From: Patescibacteria group bacterium UBA4664
Lineage (GTDB): Bacteria > Patescibacteriota > Saccharimonadia > CAILAD01 > BJGX01
NCBI GenBank assembly: GCA_943354915.1
Contig: CALRDO010000002.1
Coordinates: forward strand, 1-34,154
Length of the DNA stretch: 34,154 nucleotides
Direction: 5' to 3'
Below are positions 18,052 through 27,120 of this stretch, piece by piece (within the stretch, counting starts at the first letter, position 1; every line of letters starts with the position of its first letter). The notes under the pieces were generated by a model that saw only the letters and a program-made list of their open reading frames with translations, had not been told where the DNA came from and ran no database searches. A program made the translations under genes and the position numbers.

Positions 18052-19308
18052 CTAATACCACCAGGCTAACTGATCGCCCAAGGCTAGACTAAAAGCCTTT
18101 AGCTGCTCAATACCTTCTCCGAGTATCACGGAACCTACTAACGCTCCGAGTTCTTCAGATTTTTTTAAGTCAATGCCACGACTAGTAAGAGCTGCTGCTC
18201 CGAGCCTTAACCCGCCGGGCCTCCAGGCACTGCCCATGTCGTTAGGGATGGCGTTACGGTTGGTTAAGACCCCTGCTCTTTCTAGCAATTCTTGCAGCTC
18301 TAGGCTATCGGTTGATTCTGGTAATTTAACTAAGGCAATATGGTTTTGGGTGCGAGAAACAATCTCTACCCCGCTAGATTCAAGGCCCTTCTGAAGGGCT
18401 TGAGTATTGGCCATAACAGCCTTGATATAATCCCCGAAAGGTTTTTTATCAGGATAAGTATCATCACCAGCTACCTCTAAAAGTGCCTGCCCGACAGCTG
18501 CAATTTGATTCAGATGCGGACCGCCACTAGTGCCAGGAAAGATAGTTTTATTAATTGCTGGCATATACTCTTTTTTGGCAAAAAGCATCGCAGAACGTGG
18601 ACCGCGCAGGGTTTTATGGGTAGTCGTGGTGATAAAATCAGCTCCTGCATCATTACTACCAAATGGAGTGCTATGGTTGCCAGTTGCCACTAACCCGCTA
18701 ATATGAGAGATGTCAGCTAGCACTAAGGAACCATTGTCGTGAGCAATTTCACAAAGCTTGGAAAACTGATATTGACGCGGGTAAGCAGAAAACCCAATAA
18801 TCACAAGCCGTGGTTTAATTTTTGCAAGCTTGCTCTTAAAGTCCTCAAGGTCAATTTCGTAGCCTTCGGCAGTCTTAGCAAGGCCATAGTTCTGATGATT
18901 ATAAAATTTGTTCAGGGAGCTAGTAGCATGCAAATGACTTAAGTGCCCACCACTATTTAAGTCTAGGCTAAGTACCGTATCGCCAGGCTCTAGAATAGTA
19001 AAATAAACCATCATATTTGCCGGACTGCCAGAGAGGACCTGAACGTTGACACCGTACTGATTGGTTTTATCAAAAACTTGAAGGGCTTTATGACATACAA
19101 ACTCCTCAAGCTCATCGGCCAATAGATTGCCGGCATAATACCTCTTGCCTGGGTAGCCTTCAGCATATTTATCGTTCCAAATTGAACCAAGTAACTCCAA
19201 AACTTTTGGACTCGGGTAATTCTCAGACGCAATCAAATTGATACTCGAGCGCTGTTTGTCGGCTTCTTTTTTGGTTAATTCAAATAGTTTATTCATCAAG
19301 ATACTCAT
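18052..19308 (-). CDS. glyA: Serine hydroxymethyltransferase
   Basis: INLIASENYPSPKVLELLGS, KYAEGYPGKRYYAGN, NVQVLSGSPANMMVYF, TTTTHKTLRGPRSAMLF, RPGGLRLGAAALTSRG. Confidence 0.97.
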   Translation of the reverse strand: MSILMNKLFELTKKEADKQRSSINLIASENYPSPKVLELLGSIWNDKYAEGYPGKRYYAGNLLADELEEFVCHKALQVFDKTNQYGVNVQVLSGSPANMMVYFTILEPGDTVLSLDLNSGGHLSHLHATSSLNKFYNHQNYGLAKTAEGYEIDLEDFKSKLAKIKPRLVIIGFSAYPRQYQFSKLCEIAHDNGSLVLADISHISGLVATGNHSTPFGSNDAGADFITTTTHKTLRGPRSAMLFAKKEYMPAINKTIFPGTSGGPHLNQIAAVGQALLEVAGDDTYPDKKPFGDYIKAVMANTQALQKGLESSGVEIVSRTQNHIALVKLPESTDSLELQELLERAGVLTNRNAIPNDMGSAWRPGGLRLGAAALTSRGIDLKKSEELGALVGSVILGEGIEQLKAFSLALGDQLAWWY

Positions 19309-19332
19309 TCATATAGATAATTATACATTAAA

Positions 19333-19360
19333 ATAGACCCCCAGTATCCCGGGGGTCTAT
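19333..19360 (-). terminator. Putative terminator between the double-ThyX gene and glyA
   Basis: 10-bp stem ATAGACCCCC-AGTATCCC-GGGGGTCTAT; minus-strand 3' side continues into a short T-rich tract. Confidence 0.6.
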
Positions 19361-19373
19361 AAATGATTAAATG

Positions 19374-21143
19374 CTAATCGGCCTGTGATTGTTTAGCGCT
19401 AAGCCGTTTTTCAGCTCCGGCTCGTTCCAAACTATACTGGCTATAATCAACGTAGCCCATACTCTTAGCAATAGCAGGGTCACGGGAATGAATTAGGCTA
19501 TGCATCTGCTGTGCGACTGTGCGATAGCTGGGGTGCCCCTGCTGGCTAGTGCGTAGTTCCAGCATAAACATCAAAGCTCGTGCATTAATGTTAATGTTAA
19601 ATTTCATACGATATGCTAAGCAAACGACGTATTGTGCTGACTTGGGATAATCCCGCTGTAAGCTAGCATATAGCTCCGAGCTTAAATCCATGGCCTCTTG
19701 GTAGAATTCTGAGAGCTCCATATCTAGAATAAACGGTGATATCGTCCAGCCTAGCGAGGTATCTAGCTCGCCCCACAACGCAGTTAGTAGCCTGTGGCGC
19801 TTCCAGTCTCGCATAATGCCGAAATCAATCACCATATCAAAGTTATAGCTTGCCAGCTCAAACGCTCGGCCTGGCTTCCAGCGACGGTTGCCCTGCTGAG
19901 CATTGAAACTGCTACGATCACCACAATAGTTCCGAATTAATAAACCCTGATTGTAATTACCAATCCGTTCGGCAAGTACCATGCAATCTGACATAGCCAT
20001 ATTGCTAGAGCCATGCTCATACAAAATACCAGCACAAACTTTTTGCTCATTATCGGAGTCGGCCCAAGTCAAACTAACTTCGTTTTGAGCTGGAGAAGCG
20101 ATACTCGCCTCTTCGATGCCATATTGACTCTGCAAACTACTCACCAAATACTGAGTGTTAGTTCTGGTCTTGTTAAAATAAGCAAGCCATGGGATGCCTT
20201 TTTTAGCATCGTCAATCTGATTAAAGAACGCCGGTGCGGCATCTGGGTGGCGCAATGCATCAAGCGCCATTTGCCCTAGCACCCTGGCCTCACTTAACTC
20301 TGAACTCAGTAGTCGTCTGAGCATATTTGCAGCTGCTTGAGCACTACCAAAAAAACCAACATTACTTATAATACCTGCCGGCAACATTGGCCTGACGGTA
20401 TCGAAGGCTTTGGCTCTAATGGTAGTCCGGTATGCCCGGTCGTCCCCCTCAAAACTATTTCGAGGATTCGTGGCCTCAAAGTACTTAATGGCTGAATCTA
20501 GCATCTTGATATAATAATCAAAAAGCTTGTCCATGCCTTTTTCGTAAGTTTGGGCATATTCGCTAGACATCACATCATCTGGGCGGTAGTAGCGATACCG
20601 ATTATCGTCAAGCCTAGCGGAGTAATCAAGGTAGCGAGTAGATTGCTCTAGGTAAGCCCCTAGCCTCCCCCACTCAATCTCATTAATTACAATATTGCTG
20701 GCTTGCTCAAAAACGATATGTACACCACCGAGCTGACTAACAGAGTCATCTCCGTACTCATCAAAAACTCGCCGGTACAATGACTCGGCATGCTCCAATG
20801 AAAAAATGGGGTCAAGACCTTCAAGTTTAAGCTCCTCGGCAATGTAAGCAAAAGAATCGCTGGGATTTTGTGACCAGCGTTCTCCTGCTTCAATTGCTGA
20901 CATACTTCTAGACATAGCGTTAACCGCGATTTCTTTACGATTAACAAACTCATCTAAAAATAATCGTCTGGTGCTTTTGGTGGTCCTGGAGTACCTGGCG
21001 TACAGTGCACCCTTAACCACCTCGGGTAAGTTGATAAGACAAAAAACTGGCTTATCGTTATTGGTGAAGTACCGAGACAAAATAGACAGTTCGGCCTCGC
21101 TAAAGTCTTCAACGAAGTAGCTTGCTGTTTGGTTTGTGGACAT
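19374..21143 (-). CDS. Double-domain ThyX-like (FAD-dependent thymidylate synthase family) protein
   Basis: N half: INEIEWGRLGAYLEQSTRYLDYS (degenerate RHRx7S); C half: IMRDWKRHRLLTALWG, ELRTSQQGHPSYRTVAQQMHSLI. Listed start 21176; ATG at 21143 has a better SD (CAGGGAGATGTGATG). Confidence 0.78.
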   Translation of the reverse strand: MSTNQTASYFVEDFSEAELSILSRYFTNNDKPVFCLINLPEVVKGALYARYSRTTKSTRRLFLDEFVNRKEIAVNAMSRSMSAIEAGERWSQNPSDSFAYIAEELKLEGLDPIFSLEHAESLYRRVFDEYGDDSVSQLGGVHIVFEQASNIVINEIEWGRLGAYLEQSTRYLDYSARLDDNRYRYYRPDDVMSSEYAQTYEKGMDKLFDYYIKMLDSAIKYFEATNPRNSFEGDDRAYRTTIRAKAFDTVRPMLPAGIISNVGFFGSAQAAANMLRRLLSSELSEARVLGQMALDALRHPDAAPAFFNQIDDAKKGIPWLAYFNKTRTNTQYLVSSLQSQYGIEEASIASPAQNEVSLTWADSDNEQKVCAGILYEHGSSNMAMSDCMVLAERIGNYNQGLLIRNYCGDRSSFNAQQGNRRWKPGRAFELASYNFDMVIDFGIMRDWKRHRLLTALWGELDTSLGWTISPFILDMELSEFYQEAMDLSSELYASLQRDYPKSAQYVVCLAYRMKFNININARALMFMLELRTSQQGHPSYRTVAQQMHSLIHSRDPAIAKSMGYVDYSQYSLERAGAEKRLSAKQSQAD

Positions 21144-21269
21144 CACATCTCCCTGTTGATAATATTTGACTGTCAAGGTAAACCAAAGCTTATTTTATCT
21201 TATATGCATTAGCAATAAAACCTTAAGTATTTTGCATATAGAAAATAGAAAATGGCTAGAGCGGAGTAA

Positions 21270-22328
21270 TTATTGCGCGCTTTTTGATTGAGGTTCTTTA
21301 GCCACTTTGGCTTCTTGCGGAGCACTGGTTGCAATAGATTTTTTAACTTCCCTAGCTTCCTTAACGGCTTCATTGTTATCTAGCTGAATGCTAGGGCTCA
21401 TGCTGGCACTGACATACATGCTTCTAATAAATACCCCCTTAACTCCGCTTGGCTTAGCTGAAGATAGAGCTTTAATGGTTGCTTTAGCATTACCATACAG
21501 AGCCTCAGGCTTAAAACTTAATTTGCCGAATGCTAGGTGCACAATACCATTAGCATCATTCTTAATTTCAACCTTACCTTTTTTAAATTCATCAACAGAT
21601 TTTGCTGGGTCGGCCATAACCGTACCATTTTTAGGTGAAGGCATTAGTCCTTTTGGACCCAAGACTTTAGCTAGCTTACCAACTTCGGCCATTCTGTCTG
21701 GGCTGACTATTAAAACATCAAAATCAAACTTTTCATTCATAATATCCTTAATAATGGAGTCGGCATCTACGATATCAGCGCCAGCTTGCTTGGCTGAAGC
21801 AGCTAGTTCGTCCGTAGTGATCACAGCTACTCGAATAGGCTTACCGGTCCCAAACGGCAATGAGGTGTTAGTGCGAACCATCTGGTCAGCTTGACGAGGA
21901 TCAATGTTTAATGCCACGTGTAGCTCAGCAGAAGCGTCAAACTTAACTTTAGATACCTTATAGAGCAAATCAATGGCATCTTTAAGCCCATACTTCTTGT
22001 CTGATTCTATTAAAGCTCTACCGGCTTTTTGATTTTTTGAATACCTTTTAACGTGGGGCTTTTGCTTGGGCTTAACTACCTCGTCTTTTTTAGCTTTTTT
22101 GGTCTGGGTTTTTCTGACTTCCTTAGCTTCTTTTTCGGCTGTTTCTTTTGTGATTTTAGCACTTCTTTTGCCAGCTTTAGCTAACTTAGTATCTGTAACT
22201 GTTGCAGTCACTACAGCGTCGTCAGCCTTAGTACTTTGTTTGAGGTTAGGTTCTGTAGTATCCTTAGACTTAGTTGCCTTAGTGGTTTTTACGGGCTTGG
22301 TGCTATCTTCCTTTAGTATCTTTGCCAT
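21270..22328 (-). CDS. rplA: 50S ribosomal protein L1 with a Lys/Thr-rich N-terminal extension
   Basis: KYGLKDAIDLLYKVSKVKFDASAELHVALNIDPRQADQMVR, VLGPKGLMPSPKNGTV. Listed start 22355; ATG at 22328 is preceded by AAAGGAG. Confidence 0.96.
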   Translation of the reverse strand: MAKILKEDSTKPVKTTKATKSKDTTEPNLKQSTKADDAVVTATVTDTKLAKAGKRSAKITKETAEKEAKEVRKTQTKKAKKDEVVKPKQKPHVKRYSKNQKAGRALIESDKKYGLKDAIDLLYKVSKVKFDASAELHVALNIDPRQADQMVRTNTSLPFGTGKPIRVAVITTDELAASAKQAGADIVDADSIIKDIMNEKFDFDVLIVSPDRMAEVGKLAKVLGPKGLMPSPKNGTVMADPAKSVDEFKKGKVEIKNDANGIVHLAFGKLSFKPEALYGNAKATIKALSSAKPSGVKGVFIRSMYVSASMSPSIQLDNNEAVKEAREVKKSIATSAPQEAKVAKEPQSKSAQ

Positions 22329-22389
22329 TATTTTACTCCTTTCGTGGTCAAGCACTACTTGCAGTAGCTCCCACAGCGAGGTTAATTAT

Positions 22390-22821
22390 TTATTCTACTT
22401 CGACTCCCATTGATCGGGCGGTACCTGCAATAATCTTTTTTGCGGCTTCAATATCATTGGCGTTTAAATCTGGCATTTTCTTTTCAGCTATTTCAGTCAG
22501 CTGGGCTTGTGTCAATTTACCAACCTTTTCTTTGTTAGGAACACCTGATGCTTTTTTCAACTTTAGAGCTTCTTTAATCAAAATCTTTGCCGGAGTACCC
22601 TTAATAACAAAGCTCATAGTCTTATCGGCATAAATAGTAACATGGACTGGGGTTGGTTGCCCCTTGCGATCCTGAGTCTGCTCATTAAAAGGGTTGATAA
22701 AATCCATCATGTTAACTCCGTGTTGTCCTAGTGAAGACCCAACTGGAGGGGCTGGAGTGGCTTGGCCACCCATGATGATCATTTTTACTTTAGCTTGAAT
22801 TTTTTTTGCTTCTGTTGCCAT
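22390..22821 (-). CDS. rplK: 50S ribosomal protein L11
   Basis: IIMGGQATPAPPVGSSLGQHGVNMMDFINPFNEQTQ, IAGTARSMGVEVE. Confidence 0.98.
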   Translation of the reverse strand: MATEAKKIQAKVKMIIMGGQATPAPPVGSSLGQHGVNMMDFINPFNEQTQDRKGQPTPVHVTIYADKTMSFVIKGTPAKILIKEALKLKKASGVPNKEKVGKLTQAQLTEIAEKKMPDLNANDIEAAKKIIAGTARSMGVEVE

Positions 22822-22835
22822 ATTAATTATCCTTT

Positions 22836-23369
22836 CTAGATTTTCTTAACCTGCAGTGAGTCCAGCTCAACTGGCGTCTCGCGACCAAACATACTGACTA
22901 AAACCTTAATCTTCCCTTTTTGTTCATCGATTTCGCTAACCTGTCCATCGAAACCCTTAAAAGGGCCGTCGGTAATATTAACAGTTTCGCCGATTTTAAA
23001 ATCAATATGATACTTAGGCTCATCAATACCCATACGGCGCTGAATAGACTTAACTTCGTCTTCGCTTAATGGTGAAGGGTTGGTGCTGGTACCAACGAAG
23101 CCCGTGACATTTGGAGTATTACGTACCACAAACCACGACTCTTCGGTCACAACCATTTCAATCATGATGTAGCCCGGAAATATTTTACGCTCTACCGTGC
23201 GTCGTTTACCGTTTTTAATTTCGATCTGCTTTTCTTTTGGCACAATCACATCAAAGATCTTGTCCTTCATGTCTAGTGAATCAATGCGTTGGCGTAAGGC
23301 ATCGGCCACCTGATCTTCGTAGCCAGAGTAAGTGTGTACAACAAACCAGTTTTTTTGTAAATCTATCAT
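22836..23369 (-). CDS. nusG: Transcription termination/antitermination protein NusG
   Basis: KNWFVVHTYSGYEDQVADALRQRI, KIFPGYIMIEMV, WFVVRNTPNVTGFVG, KOW domain. Listed start 23417; MIDLQKNW at 23369 is more likely. Confidence 0.97.
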   Translation of the reverse strand: MIDLQKNWFVVHTYSGYEDQVADALRQRIDSLDMKDKIFDVIVPKEKQIEIKNGKRRTVERKIFPGYIMIEMVVTEESWFVVRNTPNVTGFVGTSTNPSPLSEDEVKSIQRRMGIDEPKYHIDFKIGETVNITDGPFKGFDGQVSEIDEQKGKIKVLVSMFGRETPVELDSLQVKKI

Positions 23370-23560
23370 TATGGAATCCTTAAAATTAATGACTTCAAAA
23401 TATTTCTCCAGAACCAATCAAGACCGGCTAGAGTTAGCCCTAATGCAAATGACACTAAAATTATTAATACAGTTAGTTGCAATGCCTGCTTACGGGTAGG
23501 CCAAATAACTTTTTGCATCTCTGCAACTGAATTCTTAATATAGTTGGTAAATGCTCGCAT
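23369..23560 (-). CDS. secE: Preprotein translocase subunit SecE
   Basis: 63 aa, single TM, AEMQKVIWPTRKQALQLTVLI, directly upstream of nusG. Confidence 0.95.
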   Translation of the reverse strand: MRAFTNYIKNSVAEMQKVIWPTRKQALQLTVLIILVSFALGLTLAGLDWFWRNILKSLILRIP

Positions 23561-23600
23561 TTGGAATCTAATATAAATTTAATTAATTAAATTGTAATCT

Positions 23601-23620
23601 AAAAAAGCCTCGTGGGCTTT
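23601..23620 (-). terminator. Rho-independent terminator downstream of the 23666-24862 gene
   Basis: Minus strand AAAGCC-CACGA-GGCTTT with T6 tract. Confidence 0.75.
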
Positions 23621-23665
23621 GAGTAGTATTTTAGCTGATAAATAGCCTTTTTGTCAACGCCCTGG

Positions 23666-24862
23666 CTAGGGCTTTGTCAAATTAATCTTAATTGTGTCTG
23701 GCAAGCGAGACCACACTTCACTAAGCACGAGTGATAATTGGCTTGAATAGGCCACGCAAATGGCTAAAAACGCCCCAGATATTAATAAAATAGTAATTAC
23801 TACTACCAGTAACCCCATATACCCCGACTCTCCTTCGGATGAGAATACCAAATGTGCGGGGTGCCTTCTAGACCGTACCAGCGCAGTCCAGAAGCCTACT
23901 TGGCTAGCACTCCAGATGGACCACAGAATATATAGTAAGGTCGTGAAGATAGCCAGCCATAGAATATTGGCCGTAACTGATTGGATTGTCTGCAGTAATA
24001 ATATCTCAGCATAGGCTAGCCCAAGACTGGCAAATATGGTGGCGCTTAAGAACCCAAGCCAACTGATGCCATAGCATAGTGCGCGCCCAGGATGCAATGA
24101 TACCTGCTTGATACTCATTAAAAATTTACTTTTACCGTAGCCAGAGCCAATGGCGGTTGAGGCCTGTAGCCAGAATTTAAACGAAATAAACAGACACAAT
24201 ATAACCAACACCAATATCGAGAATAAGCAGTAAAACCAAATCTGGATACTAAGTGAGCCATAGCCAAGCAGATATATAGCATAATAGCCAACAACTACCA
24301 GTACCAGAACAAATATTAGCACTATCAGCTTAGTCAGCTTTTGTAGTGAATTAGAGACAACCCCCTTGAGGGAGTCGGCTAAAGCTGCACTAATTAATGC
24401 CTTGCGCCGATCGAGTTGCTGATAGCGTAGCCTAATTAAGGCCGGTATTATGATGGTATCGGCTAGCCAACTAGCTAGCATTAATAAAAATACTACCGAT
24501 ACTAACATGATAAATTGGAAGGTATTGCTAGGGGCTAAAATTAATTTTAGCTTAACCAATGCTTGATCTGGCTTCAAAACCGACAAGAAATGCAGCTGAA
24601 AATATACCAATGGTAAAATTGCGAAGCATAAGACTCTTAAGCTCAATAAGTTTCTAAGTAGTGAGAGCAAAAATATCTCTGAGCTAAAAATTGCCGTAAT
24701 GCCTGACCACAGCAAGGTAAAATAAGATGCATAGCTGGTGGAGTCAGCTATCAGCGGCTTCTGGGGTGAGCGTTGGCGCTTGGCCCGAGTTGAACTGGCA
24801 CTAGCACCATGTGGCTTGTTTTTCTCAACCCGCGCTATATCGATATTACGGTTCTGACTCAT
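23666..24862 (-). CDS. Uncharacterized polytopic membrane protein
   Basis: 398 aa with a basic cytoplasmic N-terminus and several TM segments; no family recognised. Confidence 0.7.
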   Translation of the reverse strand: MSQNRNIDIARVEKNKPHGASASSTRAKRQRSPQKPLIADSTSYASYFTLLWSGITAIFSSEIFLLSLLRNLLSLRVLCFAILPLVYFQLHFLSVLKPDQALVKLKLILAPSNTFQFIMLVSVVFLLMLASWLADTIIIPALIRLRYQQLDRRKALISAALADSLKGVVSNSLQKLTKLIVLIFVLVLVVVGYYAIYLLGYGSLSIQIWFYCLFSILVLVILCLFISFKFWLQASTAIGSGYGKSKFLMSIKQVSLHPGRALCYGISWLGFLSATIFASLGLAYAEILLLQTIQSVTANILWLAIFTTLLYILWSIWSASQVGFWTALVRSRRHPAHLVFSSEGESGYMGLLVVVITILLISGAFLAICVAYSSQLSLVLSEVWSRLPDTIKINLTKP

Positions 24863-24968
24863 TTTGATGCTTTCATTTAAGTATAATTATAGCTTTTTAT
24901 GAGCTAGCTAGCTAATGCTAAAGTGGTGCCCGAGCTTTTTTAAGTACACTCCGGGCTAGAGGGGCTAC

Positions 24969-24998
24969 CTGACAGCTATACTGATAGTGGTGTATAAT
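24969..24998 (+). promoter_or_regulatory. Putative promoter upstream of the UbiA-GT2 gene
   Basis: CTGACA (24969-24974), 18-bp spacer, TATAAT (24993-24998). Confidence 0.5.
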
Positions 24999-25037
24999 AC
25001 TAACTCAATTCCTAAGATAACTTTTTTGAGGATAATT

Positions 25038-25079
25038 ATGCCCTTTCTGCAAGAGCCTTGCCGCCGCGCGAGGGGCTGA
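25038..25079 (+). CDS. Candidate 13-aa leader peptide MPFLQEPCRRARG
   Basis: GAGGA (25028-25032) 5 nt before ATG 25038; in-frame TGA 25077-25079; downstream of a promoter and upstream of the UbiA-GT2 gene. Confidence 0.3.
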   Translation: MPFLQEPCRRARG

Positions 25080-25118
25080 CAGTAATATTAACTAAGTTAG
25101 AAAATAATAGATTTTACA

Positions 25119-27116
25119 ATGCAGATAAAGACTATCAAAAACAATCTACCAAGCGCTAAAGATATTATTGCAACTTCTCGACCATTAAGCTGGTTTAATA
25201 GCGCCATACCATTTTTCATTGGCTACACCATTGCCAATGGCTCAATCAATCTTAGGTGTATACTTGGTACTATATATTTTTGTCTATTTTATAATTATCT
25301 AGACCATATTATCGATAGTATCTGTGAGGACAAATATAATGTTAAGCCCCACGCTAAAAACCCCGACCAGCCTGGAACCAAACGAATAGCTTATTTTGCA
25401 ATCGGGCTCAATATCCCATTTATAATTTTTTTCCTATACACCGGCAGTCTAATCAGTAGCCTACTACTGGTACTGATAATATTTCTAAGCTATAGCTACC
25501 CTGCTAAGCCTTTGCGCCTTAAAGTGGTACCCATTGGTGGCTCGATAGTCTCAGGCGCGCGCCTCATATTGCCACTAATATTTGGCCTAGTTTATGCCGG
25601 TGCCAGCTCATTGCCATGGCCGGCGATAACTGCCTTTTTCTGTTGGGGTCTAGCCTCGCAAGCACTTGGTTCTATCCCCAGTATCAAGGTAGACCGAGCC
25701 GCTAGCGTACAATCTATCGCAACTAAGCTGGGCGCTCGGCTTACCAATAGTTACTGCATCATCCTATACAGTTTGTGCTGTCTTATAACCGCAGTATTTT
25801 ATTATCCATATGGCGCTTTAGCTAGTGTACTGCTGCTAGCATACCCATTAAATACACTCTTCTTTAGAAAATTTAAGTCTGACGCTAGAAGCTTAGAATA
25901 CCGACGAGCCTGGAAAAATTTTATTTGGCTTAATTTGATAATTGGGGTTTGGCTTGGGCTATTATTACTATCGGCATTTGACCCGTTCTCGTTGGGAGCC
26001 AATAAAGTCCTCTGGTTTGCTGGAGCCATCCTTGGTTTTGCTATCATTCAGCTTGGCTTAATGATTTATAACTATAAGAAACTAACCAGGCCAAAATCTA
26101 AAAGATTAGGCGACCTACCGCATATTGATATACTAATCCATTCCTCTGGAGACAAGGATAATATTGCCTCTACTATTTTAGCCTTAATAGGACAGAACTA
26201 CCCTCATTTTGACATCTACTATGCTAACCTAGATAATAATTTGCAGTCTCAAAAAATAGTCGAAGGGTACCAAGATAAAAGACTCCATATCATTGAAATA
26301 CCTAAGCCACCATCTGGCTGGCTAATACAGCCCTGGGCTAGTAATGTTTTATTTAAGAAATCCAAATCTGACCTAGTAGTCCTCTTGGGCGCCGATACAA
26401 TTCTTTTACCCAACACCCTAGCGGTCATAGCTAGTGCTATTGGTGCAGGCGATGTAGACTTGATTTCGCTTTTACCAGCCGATCAAAATAAATCTTTTTG
26501 GCAACAGCTAATTATGAGCCAAGAGCAATACTTATTTTTTGGTTTTTATCCGCTACCATACCTGAATGCCAAGCACCCCCGGCTGGCTTATTCGCGTAGC
26601 AACCTACTCGGCTTTAAACGGGCCCCCATCAGTAAGCTAGGTGGCTTTGAGATAGTTAAAAATAATCCACTAGAGGAGTTCGATATCGCCAACACAGCCA
26701 GGCAGGCTGGACTCAACACGGCATTTTATTGTGCCAGCGATCTAGCAATCAACCAAAATAAGGCTAGCCTAGCTAACCTCAGGAGCTACCATAAGCAATG
26801 TCTCTACCCCGCAATGCGATTTAATATGCCCCTTACTATAGCTTTGGTGACTGGTGGTATTTTTATGGTTTGCTTCCCTATCTTGCTCTTAACATACTTG
26901 CTAGTGACAGGAAGATATGGGGGCACGATTTTACTGGCATTGAGTTGCTTCGCGCTGCTACTCAATAGGCTTATCGTCATGTACAAATCTAAACAAAATA
27001 TTACGAGTGCGCTATTGTTCCCAATAGGTACACTACTGATTTTACTGGAACTTATTGTATCTATGGTCAAGTATGAGTTCCAGAAACCCCACTGGCAAAG
27101 CCGATATGAGGCCTAA
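25119..27116 (+). CDS. Fusion protein: UbiA-family prenyltransferase (lycopene elongase-like) plus GT2 glycosyltransferase
   Basis: N half: SRPLSWFNSAIPFFIGY, NYLDHIIDSICED, YSYPAKPLRLK, IPSIKVDRAASVQSIATKLGAR. C half: DILIHSSGDKDNIASTILALIGQNYPHFDIYYANLDN, VVLLGADTILLPNTL, LLGFKRAPISKLGGFE, then TM segments and PHWQSRYEA tail. Confidence 0.85.
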   Translation: MQIKTIKNNLPSAKDIIATSRPLSWFNSAIPFFIGYTIANGSINLRCILGTIYFCLFYNYLDHIIDSICEDKYNVKPHAKNPDQPGTKRIAYFAIGLNIPFIIFFLYTGSLISSLLLVLIIFLSYSYPAKPLRLKVVPIGGSIVSGARLILPLIFGLVYAGASSLPWPAITAFFCWGLASQALGSIPSIKVDRAASVQSIATKLGARLTNSYCIILYSLCCLITAVFYYPYGALASVLLLAYPLNTLFFRKFKSDARSLEYRRAWKNFIWLNLIIGVWLGLLLLSAFDPFSLGANKVLWFAGAILGFAIIQLGLMIYNYKKLTRPKSKRLGDLPHIDILIHSSGDKDNIASTILALIGQNYPHFDIYYANLDNNLQSQKIVEGYQDKRLHIIEIPKPPSGWLIQPWASNVLFKKSKSDLVVLLGADTILLPNTLAVIASAIGAGDVDLISLLPADQNKSFWQQLIMSQEQYLFFGFYPLPYLNAKHPRLAYSRSNLLGFKRAPISKLGGFEIVKNNPLEEFDIANTARQAGLNTAFYCASDLAINQNKASLANLRSYHKQCLYPAMRFNMPLTIALVTGGIFMVCFPILLLTYLLVTGRYGGTILLALSCFALLLNRLIVMYKSKQNITSALLFPIGTLLILLELIVSMVKYEFQKPHWQSRYEA

Positions 27117-27120
27117 AGCC

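Noticed and set aside
21166-21176. Palindrome TTGACTGTCAA upstream of the thyX-like gene
   Set aside because: Only 11 nt; could be an operator but also expected by chance, with no second copy noticed.
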